Positions 54,357 to 63,906 of a stretch of DNA of 64,000 nucleotides are shown piece by piece. Within the stretch, counting starts at the first letter, position 1. Each line of letters opens with the position of its first letter. A model generated the notes under the pieces. The model saw only the letters and a list, made by a program, of their open reading frames with translations, ran no database searches and was not told the origin of the DNA. The position numbers and the translations under genes were made by a program. The stretch is from assembly GCA_015272395.1 (NCBI GenBank), contig JACYLQ010000001.1, forward strand, positions 434,001 to 498,000, read 5' to 3'. The stretch is from Calothrix sp. C42_A2020_038. GTDB lineage: Bacteria; Cyanobacteriota; Cyanobacteriia; Cyanobacteriales; Nostocaceae.

Positions 54357-55973
54357 ATGTTATCAAGGGTTTCAGTTTTTATTAGCATTATATTAGCTAT
54401 CGTTATTAATAGTCTGGCGCCCACCTTTTTTAGCCGTCCGGCATTGGGTGCGGATAGAGTAAAAATATACTATGGGATATTACAAAGGTCTATCCCAATC
54501 AAATCATTGGAGCTATATGCCGAAACAGGCTATATAGATGATAGTTTGGCTGCTTATACTCAATATTTAAACAAGGAACAATTAAAACAGTTCAGAGAAG
54601 CTTTAATAACTCCAATTTCTTTGAATGTTGTTGCAGTGTCACAATTTCTATATACGCCTATTGGAGAGAGATTATTAGGACTTTTGGGGGATGTCATTCA
54701 ATTAGAATCTAGGCTAACTGGATTTAATGCAATTCGAGCTGCACTTATTATTTCAGCGGCACAAAGAGAAAGCTTTACACTTCTAGATGTACTGCGTAAT
54801 TATCCTTCCAGTGCAATTACAATTAATTTAACTCGTACCCAGGAAATAGCGCAAACGATTCAGAGTTTTGTCAGTCAAACTCAAAATGCTATTTTCACCG
54901 TTAATCAAACATTCCAGCAAGAAATAAATACCACACCAATATCACCAACTCTACGTCTGCGCGACTGGCGCCAACTGGGACGGTTCAAAGGACAAAGATT
55001 AACTGTTACTTTCAATGATCTATCGCGTAACCGTAGATTTCCTACCGATATTTATCTACCCGTAGGAGCATCCAGTCCTGTAATTGTAATTTCCCACGGA
55101 CTTGGTTCTGACCGAACAAGTTTTGCTTATCTAGCCCAACATCTTGTATCACACGGTTTTGCCGTCGTAGTACCAGAACACCCAGGTAGCAACGCAGAGC
55201 AACAACAAGCTTTATTACAAGGTCGAGCTAATACAGTAACTGCTCCTGGAGAATTTATTGACCGACCGTTAGATATTAAATACCTTCTAGACCAGCTTAC
55301 CCGTTTATCTCAATCAAATCCTACTTTGAAAGGACGTTTAAACCTACAACAAGTAGGTGTAGTTGGACAATCTTTTGGTGGCTACACAGCGTTAGCTCTA
55401 GCAGGAGCTACGATTAATTTTGAGCAGCTAGACAAAGATTGTCCCGCTTTGGAAAATTCGCTCAACGTATCTTTACTACTTCAATGTTTGGCTGCAAACT
55501 TACCTAGGTCTGAATATAACTTGTCTGACCCCAGAGTCAAAGCGGTAATTGCCATTAACTCAGTTAGTAGTAGCGTTTTTGGACAAGCTAGCCTCAGCCA
55601 AATCAATGTCCCAACCATGATTGTTGCTAGTAGTAACGATACCATTGCTCCAGCCCTACCGGAACAAATTCTACCATTCACTTGGTTAACAACCCCAAAC
55701 AAATATCTAGCATTAATTAACGGTGGTACCCACTTTTCAACAATCGCAGAATCACCTGATGCTACCATTCCCATTCCGGAACAAGCTATCGGTGCTGACC
55801 CTGCCCTAGCACGTTCCTATATTAAATCTTTGAGTGTTCCTTTCTTCCAAACCTACCTCACACGGCAGCCAAGTAATATTAGCTACCTCAACCCTATTTA
55901 TGCAAATATTATTAGTCAAGAACCACTACCACTGTCCCTTGTACAAAATTTAACATCTACTCAACTGCAATAA
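54357..55973 (+). CDS. Exported DUF1400 alpha/beta hydrolase
   Basis: 538 residues. The N-terminal signal (VFISIILAIVINSLAPTFF) is followed by the DUF1400 domain (~residues 30-170, ADRVKIYYGILQRSIPIKSL). An alpha/beta hydrolase of the PAF-acetylhydrolase/dienelactone type follows: oxyanion HGLGSD, nucleophile in VGVVGQSFGGYTA, Asp in ASSNDTIAP and His in GGTHFST. The combination is common in cyanobacteria; the substrate is probably an ester or lipid in the periplasm. Confidence 0.88.
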   Translation: MLSRVSVFISIILAIVINSLAPTFFSRPALGADRVKIYYGILQRSIPIKSLELYAETGYIDDSLAAYTQYLNKEQLKQFREALITPISLNVVAVSQFLYTPIGERLLGLLGDVIQLESRLTGFNAIRAALIISAAQRESFTLLDVLRNYPSSAITINLTRTQEIAQTIQSFVSQTQNAIFTVNQTFQQEINTTPISPTLRLRDWRQLGRFKGQRLTVTFNDLSRNRRFPTDIYLPVGASSPVIVISHGLGSDRTSFAYLAQHLVSHGFAVVVPEHPGSNAEQQQALLQGRANTVTAPGEFIDRPLDIKYLLDQLTRLSQSNPTLKGRLNLQQVGVVGQSFGGYTALALAGATINFEQLDKDCPALENSLNVSLLLQCLAANLPRSEYNLSDPRVKAVIAINSVSSSVFGQASLSQINVPTMIVASSNDTIAPALPEQILPFTWLTTPNKYLALINGGTHFSTIAESPDATIPIPEQAIGADPALARSYIKSLSVPFFQTYLTRQPSNISYLNPIYANIISQEPLPLSLVQNLTSTQLQ

Positions 55974-56125
55974 AAAATTGGGAATGGTTTTTTCGTGGTT
56001 GATGTATACAATAAACCAAAGAGTCATTTTTTGTTTGCTTTATCAGCTACACAAAATGAATTTATTTTAAGTATAAACACTGAATTAGGGTTATGTGGCA
56101 AGCTGTCAAGGATAATCAGGGTAAT

Positions 56126-57220
56126 ATGACAACGACTAAACCTTTGGATGTTGAACTGCAGGGGGTTTTTAAGTTTTTTAACCAAGAACCAGCAGTACAT
56201 GGTATCGATTTAGATGTTAGACAGGGTGAGTTTTTCAGTATATTAGGGCCTTCTGGATGCGGAAAAACAACAACATTAAGGATGATAGCGGGTTTTGAAA
56301 CCGTAGATGCTGGAAAACTATTGATTCGTGGACAGTCAATGACTAACGTTCCGCCTTACAAAAGGCCAGTCAACACCGTCTTCCAAAGTTACGCTTTATT
56401 TAACCATTTAAATGTTTGGGATAACATCGCGTTTGGGTTAAGGTTAAAAAAACTGCCTAAATCAGAAATTCAAACCCGTGTTAAAGATGCTCTCGCCCAA
56501 GTAAAAATGGAGGGGTTTCAATCTCGCTTACCTGCTCAACTTTCTGGTGGACAGCAACAGCGAGTTGCTTTAGCGCGCGCATTGGTTAATCGTCCAGCGG
56601 TAATATTGCTTGATGAACCACTCGGCGCCCTTGACCTGAAACTACGCAAGGAAATGCAGGTCGAGTTATCGAACCTGCACAAAGAATTGGGGTTGACCTT
56701 TATCATGGTGACACATGACCAGGAAGAAGCGTTATCACTTAGTAACCGCATTGCGGTCATGAACAAAGGCAAAGTAGAACAGATCGGCGCCCCAAACGAA
56801 ATTTATGAACAACCACAGACAGCATTTGTTGCAGATTTCATCGGAGATACTAATTTATTCAACGGTCAAATCGTTGATGTTAACGCTAACAATTTACAAG
56901 TCTTAACAAAACAAGAATTAAAAATAACCGTTAATCGTACAGAAAATTCACCAACACAACTATTAGAGCCAGTAGTTGTCAGCGTTCGTCCAGAGAAAAT
57001 TCAACTCTCGCTTTATAAACCTAGTACTCAAGCTAATTGCTTTGAAGGAAAACTTATTAATGTTATGTATCTAGGTACACATGTTAATTATGTAGTAGAA
57101 ATTGCGCCAGCATTTCGCATTACAGTTATGCAACCGAACACAGTAGGTATAATTCCTGATAACGATACAATTATTTATGCATGGTGGGCAGAAACAGATT
57201 GTATCGCAATTAAAGAGTAG
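56126..57220 (+). CDS. potA: Polyamine ABC transporter ATP-binding protein
   Basis: 364 residues. Walker A is GPSGCGKTTT, Q-loop at VFQSYALF, signature LSGGQQQR, Walker B ILLDEPLGALD, and switch His in VTHDQEEA. A C-terminal TOBE domain (VVVSVRPEKIQLSLY) is usual for PotA. Energises uptake of spermidine or putrescine. ATG 56126 is chosen, with AGGGTAAT upstream; the ATG at 56093 is possible. It heads potA-potD-potB. Confidence 0.9.
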   Translation: MTTTKPLDVELQGVFKFFNQEPAVHGIDLDVRQGEFFSILGPSGCGKTTTLRMIAGFETVDAGKLLIRGQSMTNVPPYKRPVNTVFQSYALFNHLNVWDNIAFGLRLKKLPKSEIQTRVKDALAQVKMEGFQSRLPAQLSGGQQQRVALARALVNRPAVILLDEPLGALDLKLRKEMQVELSNLHKELGLTFIMVTHDQEEALSLSNRIAVMNKGKVEQIGAPNEIYEQPQTAFVADFIGDTNLFNGQIVDVNANNLQVLTKQELKITVNRTENSPTQLLEPVVVSVRPEKIQLSLYKPSTQANCFEGKLINVMYLGTHVNYVVEIAPAFRITVMQPNTVGIIPDNDTIIYAWWAETDCIAIKE

Positions 57221-57303
57221 GATATGGGCGCCACAACAATCTCAAAACCAAACGAAATAATTAATAGCGCAACACACCGACATGCATTTGAAGGAAACAA
57301 AAA

Positions 57304-58386
57304 ATGAATAGAAGAAAATTTATAAAAATAATATTAAGCCTACCGAGTTTATCACTGACAGGATGTGGTTGGAGACTTGGGAATATTCGCGCGCAAGCAA
57401 CGACATCCCAACCAGACCAACTATATATATACACATGGACACAGTATGCCGACGATAAAGAATTACTGACAACCTTTACCGCTCAAACAGGTATCAAATT
57501 ATTAGCAGACCTTTATGAGTCGAATGATATCATGCAGGCAAAAATCCAAGCCGGAGGTGGAGGCGCCTACAGTATTATCTATCCATCTGACTACGTAGTT
57601 CAAAAAATGGTAGAAAAAGGATTATTGAACGAAATTAAACACGAATTACTAGTAGGTCTAGATAATTTATTTCCCCAATTTCAAAATCCTCCATACGACC
57701 CCAACAACCGCTACAGCATACCATTTACATGGGGAACAACAGGATTTATATATAATTCAGGGGTGATCAAAACTCCTCCTGACGACTGGGAATATTTGTG
57801 GAAAAACCGTGAACAACTCAATCAAAAAATGACATTGCTTAACGATACACGGGAAGTATTTGGAGGAGTGTTAAAAATGTTGGGTTACTCATACAACTCA
57901 ACAAACGAGAGCGAAGTCCGACAAGCATACGAAAAACTCAAACAACTCAAACCATCGCTTGCTGGTTTTGACACCGATGCTTGGCGAAACAAAATTTTAG
58001 CAGGAGATTTACTTCTAGCAATGTGTTACTCAAGCGATGCTATTAAACTTGCTAAAGAAGACCCCAAACTTCAATATATCATACCCAACAGTGGAACTTC
58101 GTTATGGACTGACACATTAGCTATATTAAAAACTGCACCCAACCCAACTGGCGCCTATGCTTGGATTAATTACCTACTACAACCAGAAGTTAGCGCACAA
58201 TTAACTAAACGTCAAAGTTTAGCAACTCCCAATAGTGCAGCATTTGAACAATTACCTAAACAAATACAAACCAAACCAACACTATTTCCCAAACAGGAAG
58301 TACTTGCAAAATGTGAACGTCTCTCTCCTATTGGAGAAGCAGAAGAAATCTACGAACGCTATTGGACTCAATTAACCAGCGCTTAG
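57304..58386 (+). CDS. potD: Polyamine-binding lipoprotein
   Basis: 360 residues. A Tat-like and lipoprotein signal (MNRRKFIKIILSLPSLSLTG then C20) begins the protein. The binding-protein fold has LYIYTWTQYADDKELLTTFT, YESNDIMQAKIQAGGGGAYS and SIPFTWGTTGFIYNSGV, characteristic of PotD/PotF. It captures spermidine or putrescine. It lies between the ATPase and permease genes in one direction. Confidence 0.88.
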   Translation: MNRRKFIKIILSLPSLSLTGCGWRLGNIRAQATTSQPDQLYIYTWTQYADDKELLTTFTAQTGIKLLADLYESNDIMQAKIQAGGGGAYSIIYPSDYVVQKMVEKGLLNEIKHELLVGLDNLFPQFQNPPYDPNNRYSIPFTWGTTGFIYNSGVIKTPPDDWEYLWKNREQLNQKMTLLNDTREVFGGVLKMLGYSYNSTNESEVRQAYEKLKQLKPSLAGFDTDAWRNKILAGDLLLAMCYSSDAIKLAKEDPKLQYIIPNSGTSLWTDTLAILKTAPNPTGAYAWINYLLQPEVSAQLTKRQSLATPNSAAFEQLPKQIQTKPTLFPKQEVLAKCERLSPIGEAEEIYERYWTQLTSA

Positions 58387-58465
58387 AATTTTGGATTTGT
58401 CGCCCGATAATAAATGGATTTTGGATTATCCAACTCGTGACACTCATTTAATCAACCATCAAGCC

Positions 58466-59422
58466 ATGTCAACACAACATCCAACAATAGAAATCGAAAA
58501 AATACAGCGAGCAAAACCAAAAATCAAATGGTTAGAACCATTACTCCTACTAGCGCCATCAGGAATTTGGTTGGTACTACTATTAGTACTACCAACATTT
58601 ATCATATTTCAGCTAAGTTTAGTACCAGGGATTCGACCAGGAGATATGGTAAACCCTGGTGGCATTAGCGATTATAGTAAATTTTTAGACACCCAAAACT
58701 GGCGCCAAATATGGCAAGCACTCACAACAAACTACGTCCGGATACTCGACCCCATTTATCTACAGGTAATTAGACGTTCATTCTCATTGGCTCTTGGCAC
58801 TACAGCAATATGCTTAGTTCTTGCTTTTCCAGTTGCTTATTGGATAGCTCAACTAGTACCGCAACGATGGCGCAATCTCATCCTAATCGGATTCGTATTA
58901 CCATTATGGACTTCTTCGTTACTTCGTTCCTATGCCTGGATTACAATTCTTCGTCCCACAGGTTTACTTAACACTATATTCAACAGCTTTGGCTTACCCT
59001 CACTCAATCTACTTAACCAAAATGCTGCCGTATATATTGGTATGACTTATAGTGCCTTACCTTATATGGTTCTAATTTTATACGCCTCACTTGAAAAATT
59101 AGACAAACGTCAACTTGAAGCTGCTGCTGACCTCGGCGCCAATTCCGTACAAGTGTTCTATAAAGCAACATTACCGCAAGTCATTACAGGAGTTGCAGCG
59201 AGTTCATTTTTAGTATTTATCACCACATTAGGAGATTTCGTCAACCCAGAACTATTAGGTGGCGCCTCCAGCATGACAGGCGCGCGTTTGATTTACAATC
59301 AGTTTTTAGGAGCAACACAAAACTGGGGTTTTGGGTCAGCTTTAAGCATGACATTAATAATGATAGTTAGTATTGCCATTGCACTTTTGATCAAATTTGG
59401 AGAAGCGGCGCCGAAACGTTAA
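58466..59422 (+). CDS. potB: Polyamine ABC transporter permease
   Basis: 318 residues with six membrane helices. The EAA loop (LEAAADLGANSVQVFYKATL) and the N-terminal PTFIIFQLSL identify it as the PotB-type permease. ATG 58466 is favoured; the frame is open from 58391 but no AGGAG-like site is seen. The end overlaps by 32 bases the converging AlkB-like gene. The partner permease PotC is not in the window. Confidence 0.88.
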   Translation: MSTQHPTIEIEKIQRAKPKIKWLEPLLLLAPSGIWLVLLLVLPTFIIFQLSLVPGIRPGDMVNPGGISDYSKFLDTQNWRQIWQALTTNYVRILDPIYLQVIRRSFSLALGTTAICLVLAFPVAYWIAQLVPQRWRNLILIGFVLPLWTSSLLRSYAWITILRPTGLLNTIFNSFGLPSLNLLNQNAAVYIGMTYSALPYMVLILYASLEKLDKRQLEAAADLGANSVQVFYKATLPQVITGVAASSFLVFITTLGDFVNPELLGGASSMTGARLIYNQFLGATQNWGFGSALSMTLIMIVSIAIALLIKFGEAAPKR

Positions 59423-60011
59423 CACCATTAATATGGGGTCGAAAAGTCAAGTTAATCCTTTCTCCAACAGGATGAGTGGTTTTAGGTAACTGATGCATCC
59501 ATGTTTCTTGGCATCCAGGATACATTAATAACAAGCTACCGTGTTCTAACAAAATATCTACTGGTTTACCTTTTTTACCCTGTCGCAACTGAAATTTTCG
59601 CTTTTGCCCAAGACTAATAGATGCGATCGCAGGAGATTCACCCATACTTTTTTCATTATCTGCGTGCCAACCGTTGGAATCGCGACCATCTCGGTAACGG
59701 TTGCATAGTACAATATTGAATAAGTAGTCTGTAGATAATTCCAAGCGTAGCCGTAGTTCTTGAAGTTGGGGTGTCCAGGGAAGCGGCTGAAGTAAAACTG
59801 ATTTTGAGTAAAGGTACTCACATCCTGCGTCCCCATACATACATTCAAGTCTGGGAACAGGCATTGTTTTGCCAATGATTTTAATCGTATTCTGGCGCCA
59901 TGCGAGGGTTTGGCAATGATTGTATAATTCGTCAGCTTCAGTTGGTGTTAAAAAGTTAGGTATATATTTGATTGGTGGGTCAACGCTAGTAGATAATGGA
60001 AATTGTTGCAT
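59391..60011 (-). CDS. AlkB-like 2-oxoglutarate/Fe(II) oxygenase
   Basis: 206 residues. The Fe ligands are HxD in GWHADNE and the distal His in WMHQLPKT, with the 2-oxoglutarate Arg in ERINLTFR. The substrate-loop PVPRLECMYGD matches AlkB homologs, which oxidatively remove alkyl groups from nucleic acids. ATG 60011 gives the family length; longer starts to 60122 are unlikely. It converges on potB, overlapping by 32 bases. Confidence 0.88.
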   Translation of the reverse strand: MQQFPLSTSVDPPIKYIPNFLTPTEADELYNHCQTLAWRQNTIKIIGKTMPVPRLECMYGDAGCEYLYSKSVLLQPLPWTPQLQELRLRLELSTDYLFNIVLCNRYRDGRDSNGWHADNEKSMGESPAIASISLGQKRKFQLRQGKKGKPVDILLEHGSLLLMYPGCQETWMHQLPKTTHPVGERINLTFRPHINGVNVSAPLLQI

Positions 60012-60481
60012 TTTTGCAATCGAATCAAGTCTATGTGAACAGTAAATTAATCTCAATCTAGATCGTTTAAGTTGAGTAAAGATATTAAAAAAAGTTAAAT
60101 ATATTTCTTTACATACAATCACTTAATGGCTTGTGCCATGCTACTGACTCTTGGGAAAGAAAAACTCTAAAAGTGAGAAAATGGCTCAGAGATTACATTT
60201 GGGGATTATTGCTCTGCTAATTTGAAGCCTTTTCTAATTACACTTAAAGCCTTTGTCAATACTGCAATAGTTGTACTTTTATAAAGTATAATTAAGAATG
60301 AAGATATATACACGTAGATAGTTAATATTTGTTAAATATCTCTTGTATATTACCCGAAAATGTACATATTCAAGTTGTTTTAAAAAAAGACAACGAGTAT
60401 TCTGTGTTTGCAGCAGTAATGCTGTTTAGGAGTACAAGCGTTTTGTTGTAAATTCACTAGGTTTGAGAGGCAAAAGTCGGC
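60012..60481. other. Divergent intergenic region
   Basis: 470 bases between the AlkB-like gene (minus) and the ABC1 kinase (plus), AT-rich. It presumably holds both promoters. No repeat, RNA gene or convincing short gene was found. Confidence 0.4.
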
Positions 60482-62191
60482 GTGGGTCAGTATCAACCTA
60501 CTCAGCTCATCCGCTATAGCCCGGATGCTATAGCGCAGTATTATCGGTATCGTCCTTGGCGAGTATGGGCAAGGGCAATTAAGATAATTTGGTATTTCGC
60601 TGGGTTTATTTTAGGCTTACAATCAGATGAGTGGTTTGACCGTGTTGAGCAAAACAGATCAAAGCGAGCAATCCAGTTGAGAGACATGTTGACAAAATTA
60701 GGGCCAACATTTATTAAAGTTGGTCAAGCGCTATCAACACGTCCTGATTTGATACGTAAGGATTTTCTGGAGGAGTTGGTCAAGTTACAAGACCAGTTGC
60801 CGCCATTTGATAGTGACCTTGCTTATCGTATTATTGAAGCTCAACTGAGTTCTCCGATATCTGAAGTATACAGCGAGTTGTCGCCTAGACCAGTTGCTGC
60901 AGCTTCGTTAGGTCAAGTATATCGCGGGCGCCTAGTTACGGGAGAAGAGGTCGCGGTGAAAGTGCAGCGTCCTAATCTTCGACCTACGTTAACACTTGAC
61001 TTATATTTAATGCGGTGGGCAGCGACTTGGCTATCGCCGTGGTTACCTCTCAATCTGGGTCACGATTTGACTTTAATAGTGGATGAATTTGGTACTAAGT
61101 TGTTTGAAGAAATCGACTATTTGAATGAAGCGCGCAACGCTGAAAAGTTTGCTCTTAATTTCCGCGATGAACCGACAGTAAAAGTTCCCAAAATTTACTG
61201 GCGCCATACGACCAATCGCGTTTTAACATTAGAGTGGATAAACGGGTTTAAGTTGAATGATACAAAAGCGATTCGTGCAGTAGGTTTAGACCCAGAAGTA
61301 ATTGTTCAAATCGGTGTAACATCCGGGTTGCAGCAGTTACTCGAACATGGTTTCTTCCATGCAGACCCCCACCCAGGTAATTTATTTGCCACTCCTGATG
61401 GTCGGATGGCTTACATTGATTTTGGGATGATGGATCAGCTTGATGAAATCACGAAAGAAACTTTGGTAGATTCGGTAGTACATTTAACAAATAAAGAATA
61501 CTCCGACTTAGCTGAAGATTTTGTGAAGTTAGGTTTCTTAACTCCCGAAACAGATATTCGTCCAATTATTCCTGCACTTGAAGTAGTATTAGGGGATGCT
61601 ATTGGTCGAAATGTTGGTGATTTTAACTTTAAAACTGTCACTGACCAGTTTTCGGAGTTGATGTATGAGTATCCCTTCCGAGTACCGGCTAAGTTTGCTT
61701 TAATTATTCGTTCTTTGATAACGCAAGAAGGTATCGCTCTGAGTCTCAACCCGAATTTTAAAATTCTTGAGGTTGCATATCCTTATGTTGCTCGTCGCTT
61801 GTTGACTGGTGAATCACCTCAACTACGGCGCCGACTATTGAATATACTCTTTAAAGATGGTAAATTTCAGTGGCAACGCTTAGAAAACTTGATTAGTATT
61901 GCTCGCACAGATACCAATTTTGATGTCTTACCAACAGCACAACTTGGTTTTCAGTACCTGATGTCTGAAGAAGGAAAGTTTTTACGGCGCCAGTTGGTTT
62001 TAGCATTGACTGAGGACGATAGATTACACACCGAAGAAGTGCAACGGTTGTGGAATTTAGTCAAAGATGACTTACAACCAGGTCGATTGTTGGATGTGGC
62101 AATTAGTATACTAACTGAATTTTCGCGCGAAGGTGTTGCTGCAATATTGCCTAAGACATCTGTGTTCGCAGTGTTTGAGAAACAAGTTTAA
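60482..62191 (+). CDS. ABC1/UbiB family atypical kinase
   Basis: 569 residues with a GTG start (GAGAGG upstream). Family motifs: KLGPTFIKVGQALSTRPDLI (KxGQ), AAASLGQVYRGRL (Ala-rich loop), EVAVKVQRP (Lys), HADPHPGN (catalytic loop) and DFGMMD. Two C-terminal hydrophobic stretches may anchor it. ABC1 kinases support quinone and prenyl-lipid biosynthesis and stress responses in plastids and cyanobacteria. It stands alone. Confidence 0.92.
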   Translation: MGQYQPTQLIRYSPDAIAQYYRYRPWRVWARAIKIIWYFAGFILGLQSDEWFDRVEQNRSKRAIQLRDMLTKLGPTFIKVGQALSTRPDLIRKDFLEELVKLQDQLPPFDSDLAYRIIEAQLSSPISEVYSELSPRPVAAASLGQVYRGRLVTGEEVAVKVQRPNLRPTLTLDLYLMRWAATWLSPWLPLNLGHDLTLIVDEFGTKLFEEIDYLNEARNAEKFALNFRDEPTVKVPKIYWRHTTNRVLTLEWINGFKLNDTKAIRAVGLDPEVIVQIGVTSGLQQLLEHGFFHADPHPGNLFATPDGRMAYIDFGMMDQLDEITKETLVDSVVHLTNKEYSDLAEDFVKLGFLTPETDIRPIIPALEVVLGDAIGRNVGDFNFKTVTDQFSELMYEYPFRVPAKFALIIRSLITQEGIALSLNPNFKILEVAYPYVARRLLTGESPQLRRRLLNILFKDGKFQWQRLENLISIARTDTNFDVLPTAQLGFQYLMSEEGKFLRRQLVLALTEDDRLHTEEVQRLWNLVKDDLQPGRLLDVAISILTEFSREGVAAILPKTSVFAVFEKQV

Positions 62192-62582
62192 GAATCGGCG
62201 TTGCTGAATAAAATATGAATTAAAAATTTTACGTTGTGTAGAGACGTAGCACTGCTACGTCTTATATTTTTCTATACTAAAAGTAAATCCTGCTTATGCT
62301 AAAAATTTGCCGTAGTTTGATGATTTATGATAACTGACAAAACCCTAGCAATCGCACTTCTAATTGGGTTCATCCCAGTTTTTATTCCGCAACCCAAGAA
62401 TAAATAGATTATCACTAAGTTTAGATTTGTATTTTTTTGTAGTAATCTATCTTACTTATTGGTAGTTTTCCAGCGGCAAGGGAGTAACTCCTGACACTTA
62501 AATCAAAGTTTTGTAACGGATTGATAGTAAACTGTTGTAATAGTCGCATTTTTAATGTTTAGCTTTTAAATAGGAGTTCTGC
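62192..62582. other. Intergenic region with a partial MITE
   Basis: The first 72 bases hold a partial MITE (62200-62264). The remaining ~320 bases show no gene; TAGGAGTTCTGC at the end is the ribosome site of the next gene. Confidence 0.45.
62200..62264. repeat. Truncated copy of the 50781 MITE
   Basis: GTTGCTGAATA followed by an AT stretch, TTTTACGTTGTGTAGAGACG and TAGCACTGCTACGTCT matches the left half of the element at 50781-50909. The right end TATTCAGCAAT is absent. Confidence 0.65.
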
Positions 62583-62957
62583 GTGTATTATTTTCCTGTC
62601 CACCCGCCATATTTTATACTTGCATTTGGCTTATTTGCAGCTGTGACATCGGGTGCAGCACTCGCCGGAACCCTGAAAACAGTTGTCAGAAAATGGCAAG
62701 ATGACGGCGCCGAAAATTCCGGTACTACTTTTTCAAAACAACCTTTATTGTTTCCATTTTTAGGTATAACCATTGGCATAGTATCTTTTTTGGTATCAGG
62801 CTTAGAAATATTTGGGTTTCCGCCCATTCTTGCTTTTGCGATCGGTTTACCTATTTCATTACTAACTTGTTTACTGATGTGGGTACAACTTGGTAGCATG
62901 ATGACCTTTGTCGAAACGCGTGGAATGCGTTCTCTAGATTTAGACTCTATGCGCTAA
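62583..62957 (+). CDS. Small membrane protein, conserved-looking in cyanobacteria
   Basis: 124 residues with a GTG start, AGGAG six bases before it. Three hydrophobic segments (YFILAFGLFAAVTSGAALAG; LLFPFLGITIGIVSFLVSG; ILAFAIGLPISLLTCLLMWV) suggest three helices. The C-terminus ETRGMRSLDLDSMR is polar. I recognise no named family. Confidence 0.65.
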   Translation: MYYFPVHPPYFILAFGLFAAVTSGAALAGTLKTVVRKWQDDGAENSGTTFSKQPLLFPFLGITIGIVSFLVSGLEIFGFPPILAFAIGLPISLLTCLLMWVQLGSMMTFVETRGMRSLDLDSMR

Positions 62958-63021
62958 ATTTATAAGAGTAGTGTCATTCCCAACTTCTACGAAGTTGGGA
63001 ATTGGAAATATTTGACAAAAT

Positions 63022-63900
63022 ATGATTCAATATCAATCCAGATTTTGTTTTTGTAGCTTGGCAATAGGTCAACGATACCGGGCGTTAGCATTGCTACTTG
63101 CACAAGATATACAAAAATATTCTCCAAATACAGCGTTGATTATACTAACAGACAAGCCTCAAGATTTTAGTACTCAATCGAACGTTATTGCTTATAAACA
63201 CAGACAACAAGGAATTAAATGCTACCATGATAAAAGATTTGTAATTAGTAAAGCATTGTTAGACTTTAACTCCTGTATATATATTGATGCAGATATGCGA
63301 ATTACTGCACCGATGCCATCAAATATACAATGGATTGACGAACCAGGTATTTCGGCCCGCGCGTGTGATAGTATGCCACTAAAATACATCAAAATCATTG
63401 ATGGTATTGCAGATAGTAAATTACACAAAGAATTTAAAGTTACACAAAATGCAGCAAAAAAGCTAGGAATACATCAAAATTGGCAAAATATTACATTTGT
63501 TCATGAATATTTATTTGCAGTTACAAAAGACAACCGTAAAGAAAATTTATTCTTAGAATATTGGGGAAAACTGGCGCCATATTTTGAACTCAACGGAGTA
63601 CTAGACGGTGAAGGAAATGCAATTGGATTAGCATCTGCGAAAGCAGGTTTGTCTATACGTTGGTGTGAAATGGAAGGCATTTCTTTTTTCAAAGACAGAA
63701 CTGAGATGGTGCGAATAAAGAAAGGTGAGTCCAGTGTCGAAAGAATGTCAATATATTTTGAACAACAGCAAAATTTAGAATATTGTAACTCCTTACTAAC
63801 CAAAATTTCTACACAACCGAGTCAGCTTTTTATACGCTTACTCAACTGGATAAAGTTATGCTTTACGACCTTAAATAACATCACTTTTTATTATTGGTAA
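63022..63900 (+). CDS. Glycosyltransferase-like protein
   Basis: 292 residues. A GT-A-like N-terminal half has RFCFCSLAIGQRYRALALLL, strand NTALIILTDKP, and an acidic DxD-type motif in CIYIDADMRI, as in GT8-related sugar transferases. FVHEYLFAVTKDNRKENLFL and VLDGEGNAIGLAS are further conserved-looking parts. The sugar and acceptor are unknown. The gene ends at 63900, and a dispersed repeat follows to the end of the window. Confidence 0.6.
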   Translation: MIQYQSRFCFCSLAIGQRYRALALLLAQDIQKYSPNTALIILTDKPQDFSTQSNVIAYKHRQQGIKCYHDKRFVISKALLDFNSCIYIDADMRITAPMPSNIQWIDEPGISARACDSMPLKYIKIIDGIADSKLHKEFKVTQNAAKKLGIHQNWQNITFVHEYLFAVTKDNRKENLFLEYWGKLAPYFELNGVLDGEGNAIGLASAKAGLSIRWCEMEGISFFKDRTEMVRIKKGESSVERMSIYFEQQQNLEYCNSLLTKISTQPSQLFIRLLNWIKLCFTTLNNITFYYW

Positions 63901-63906
63901 GTGGTA

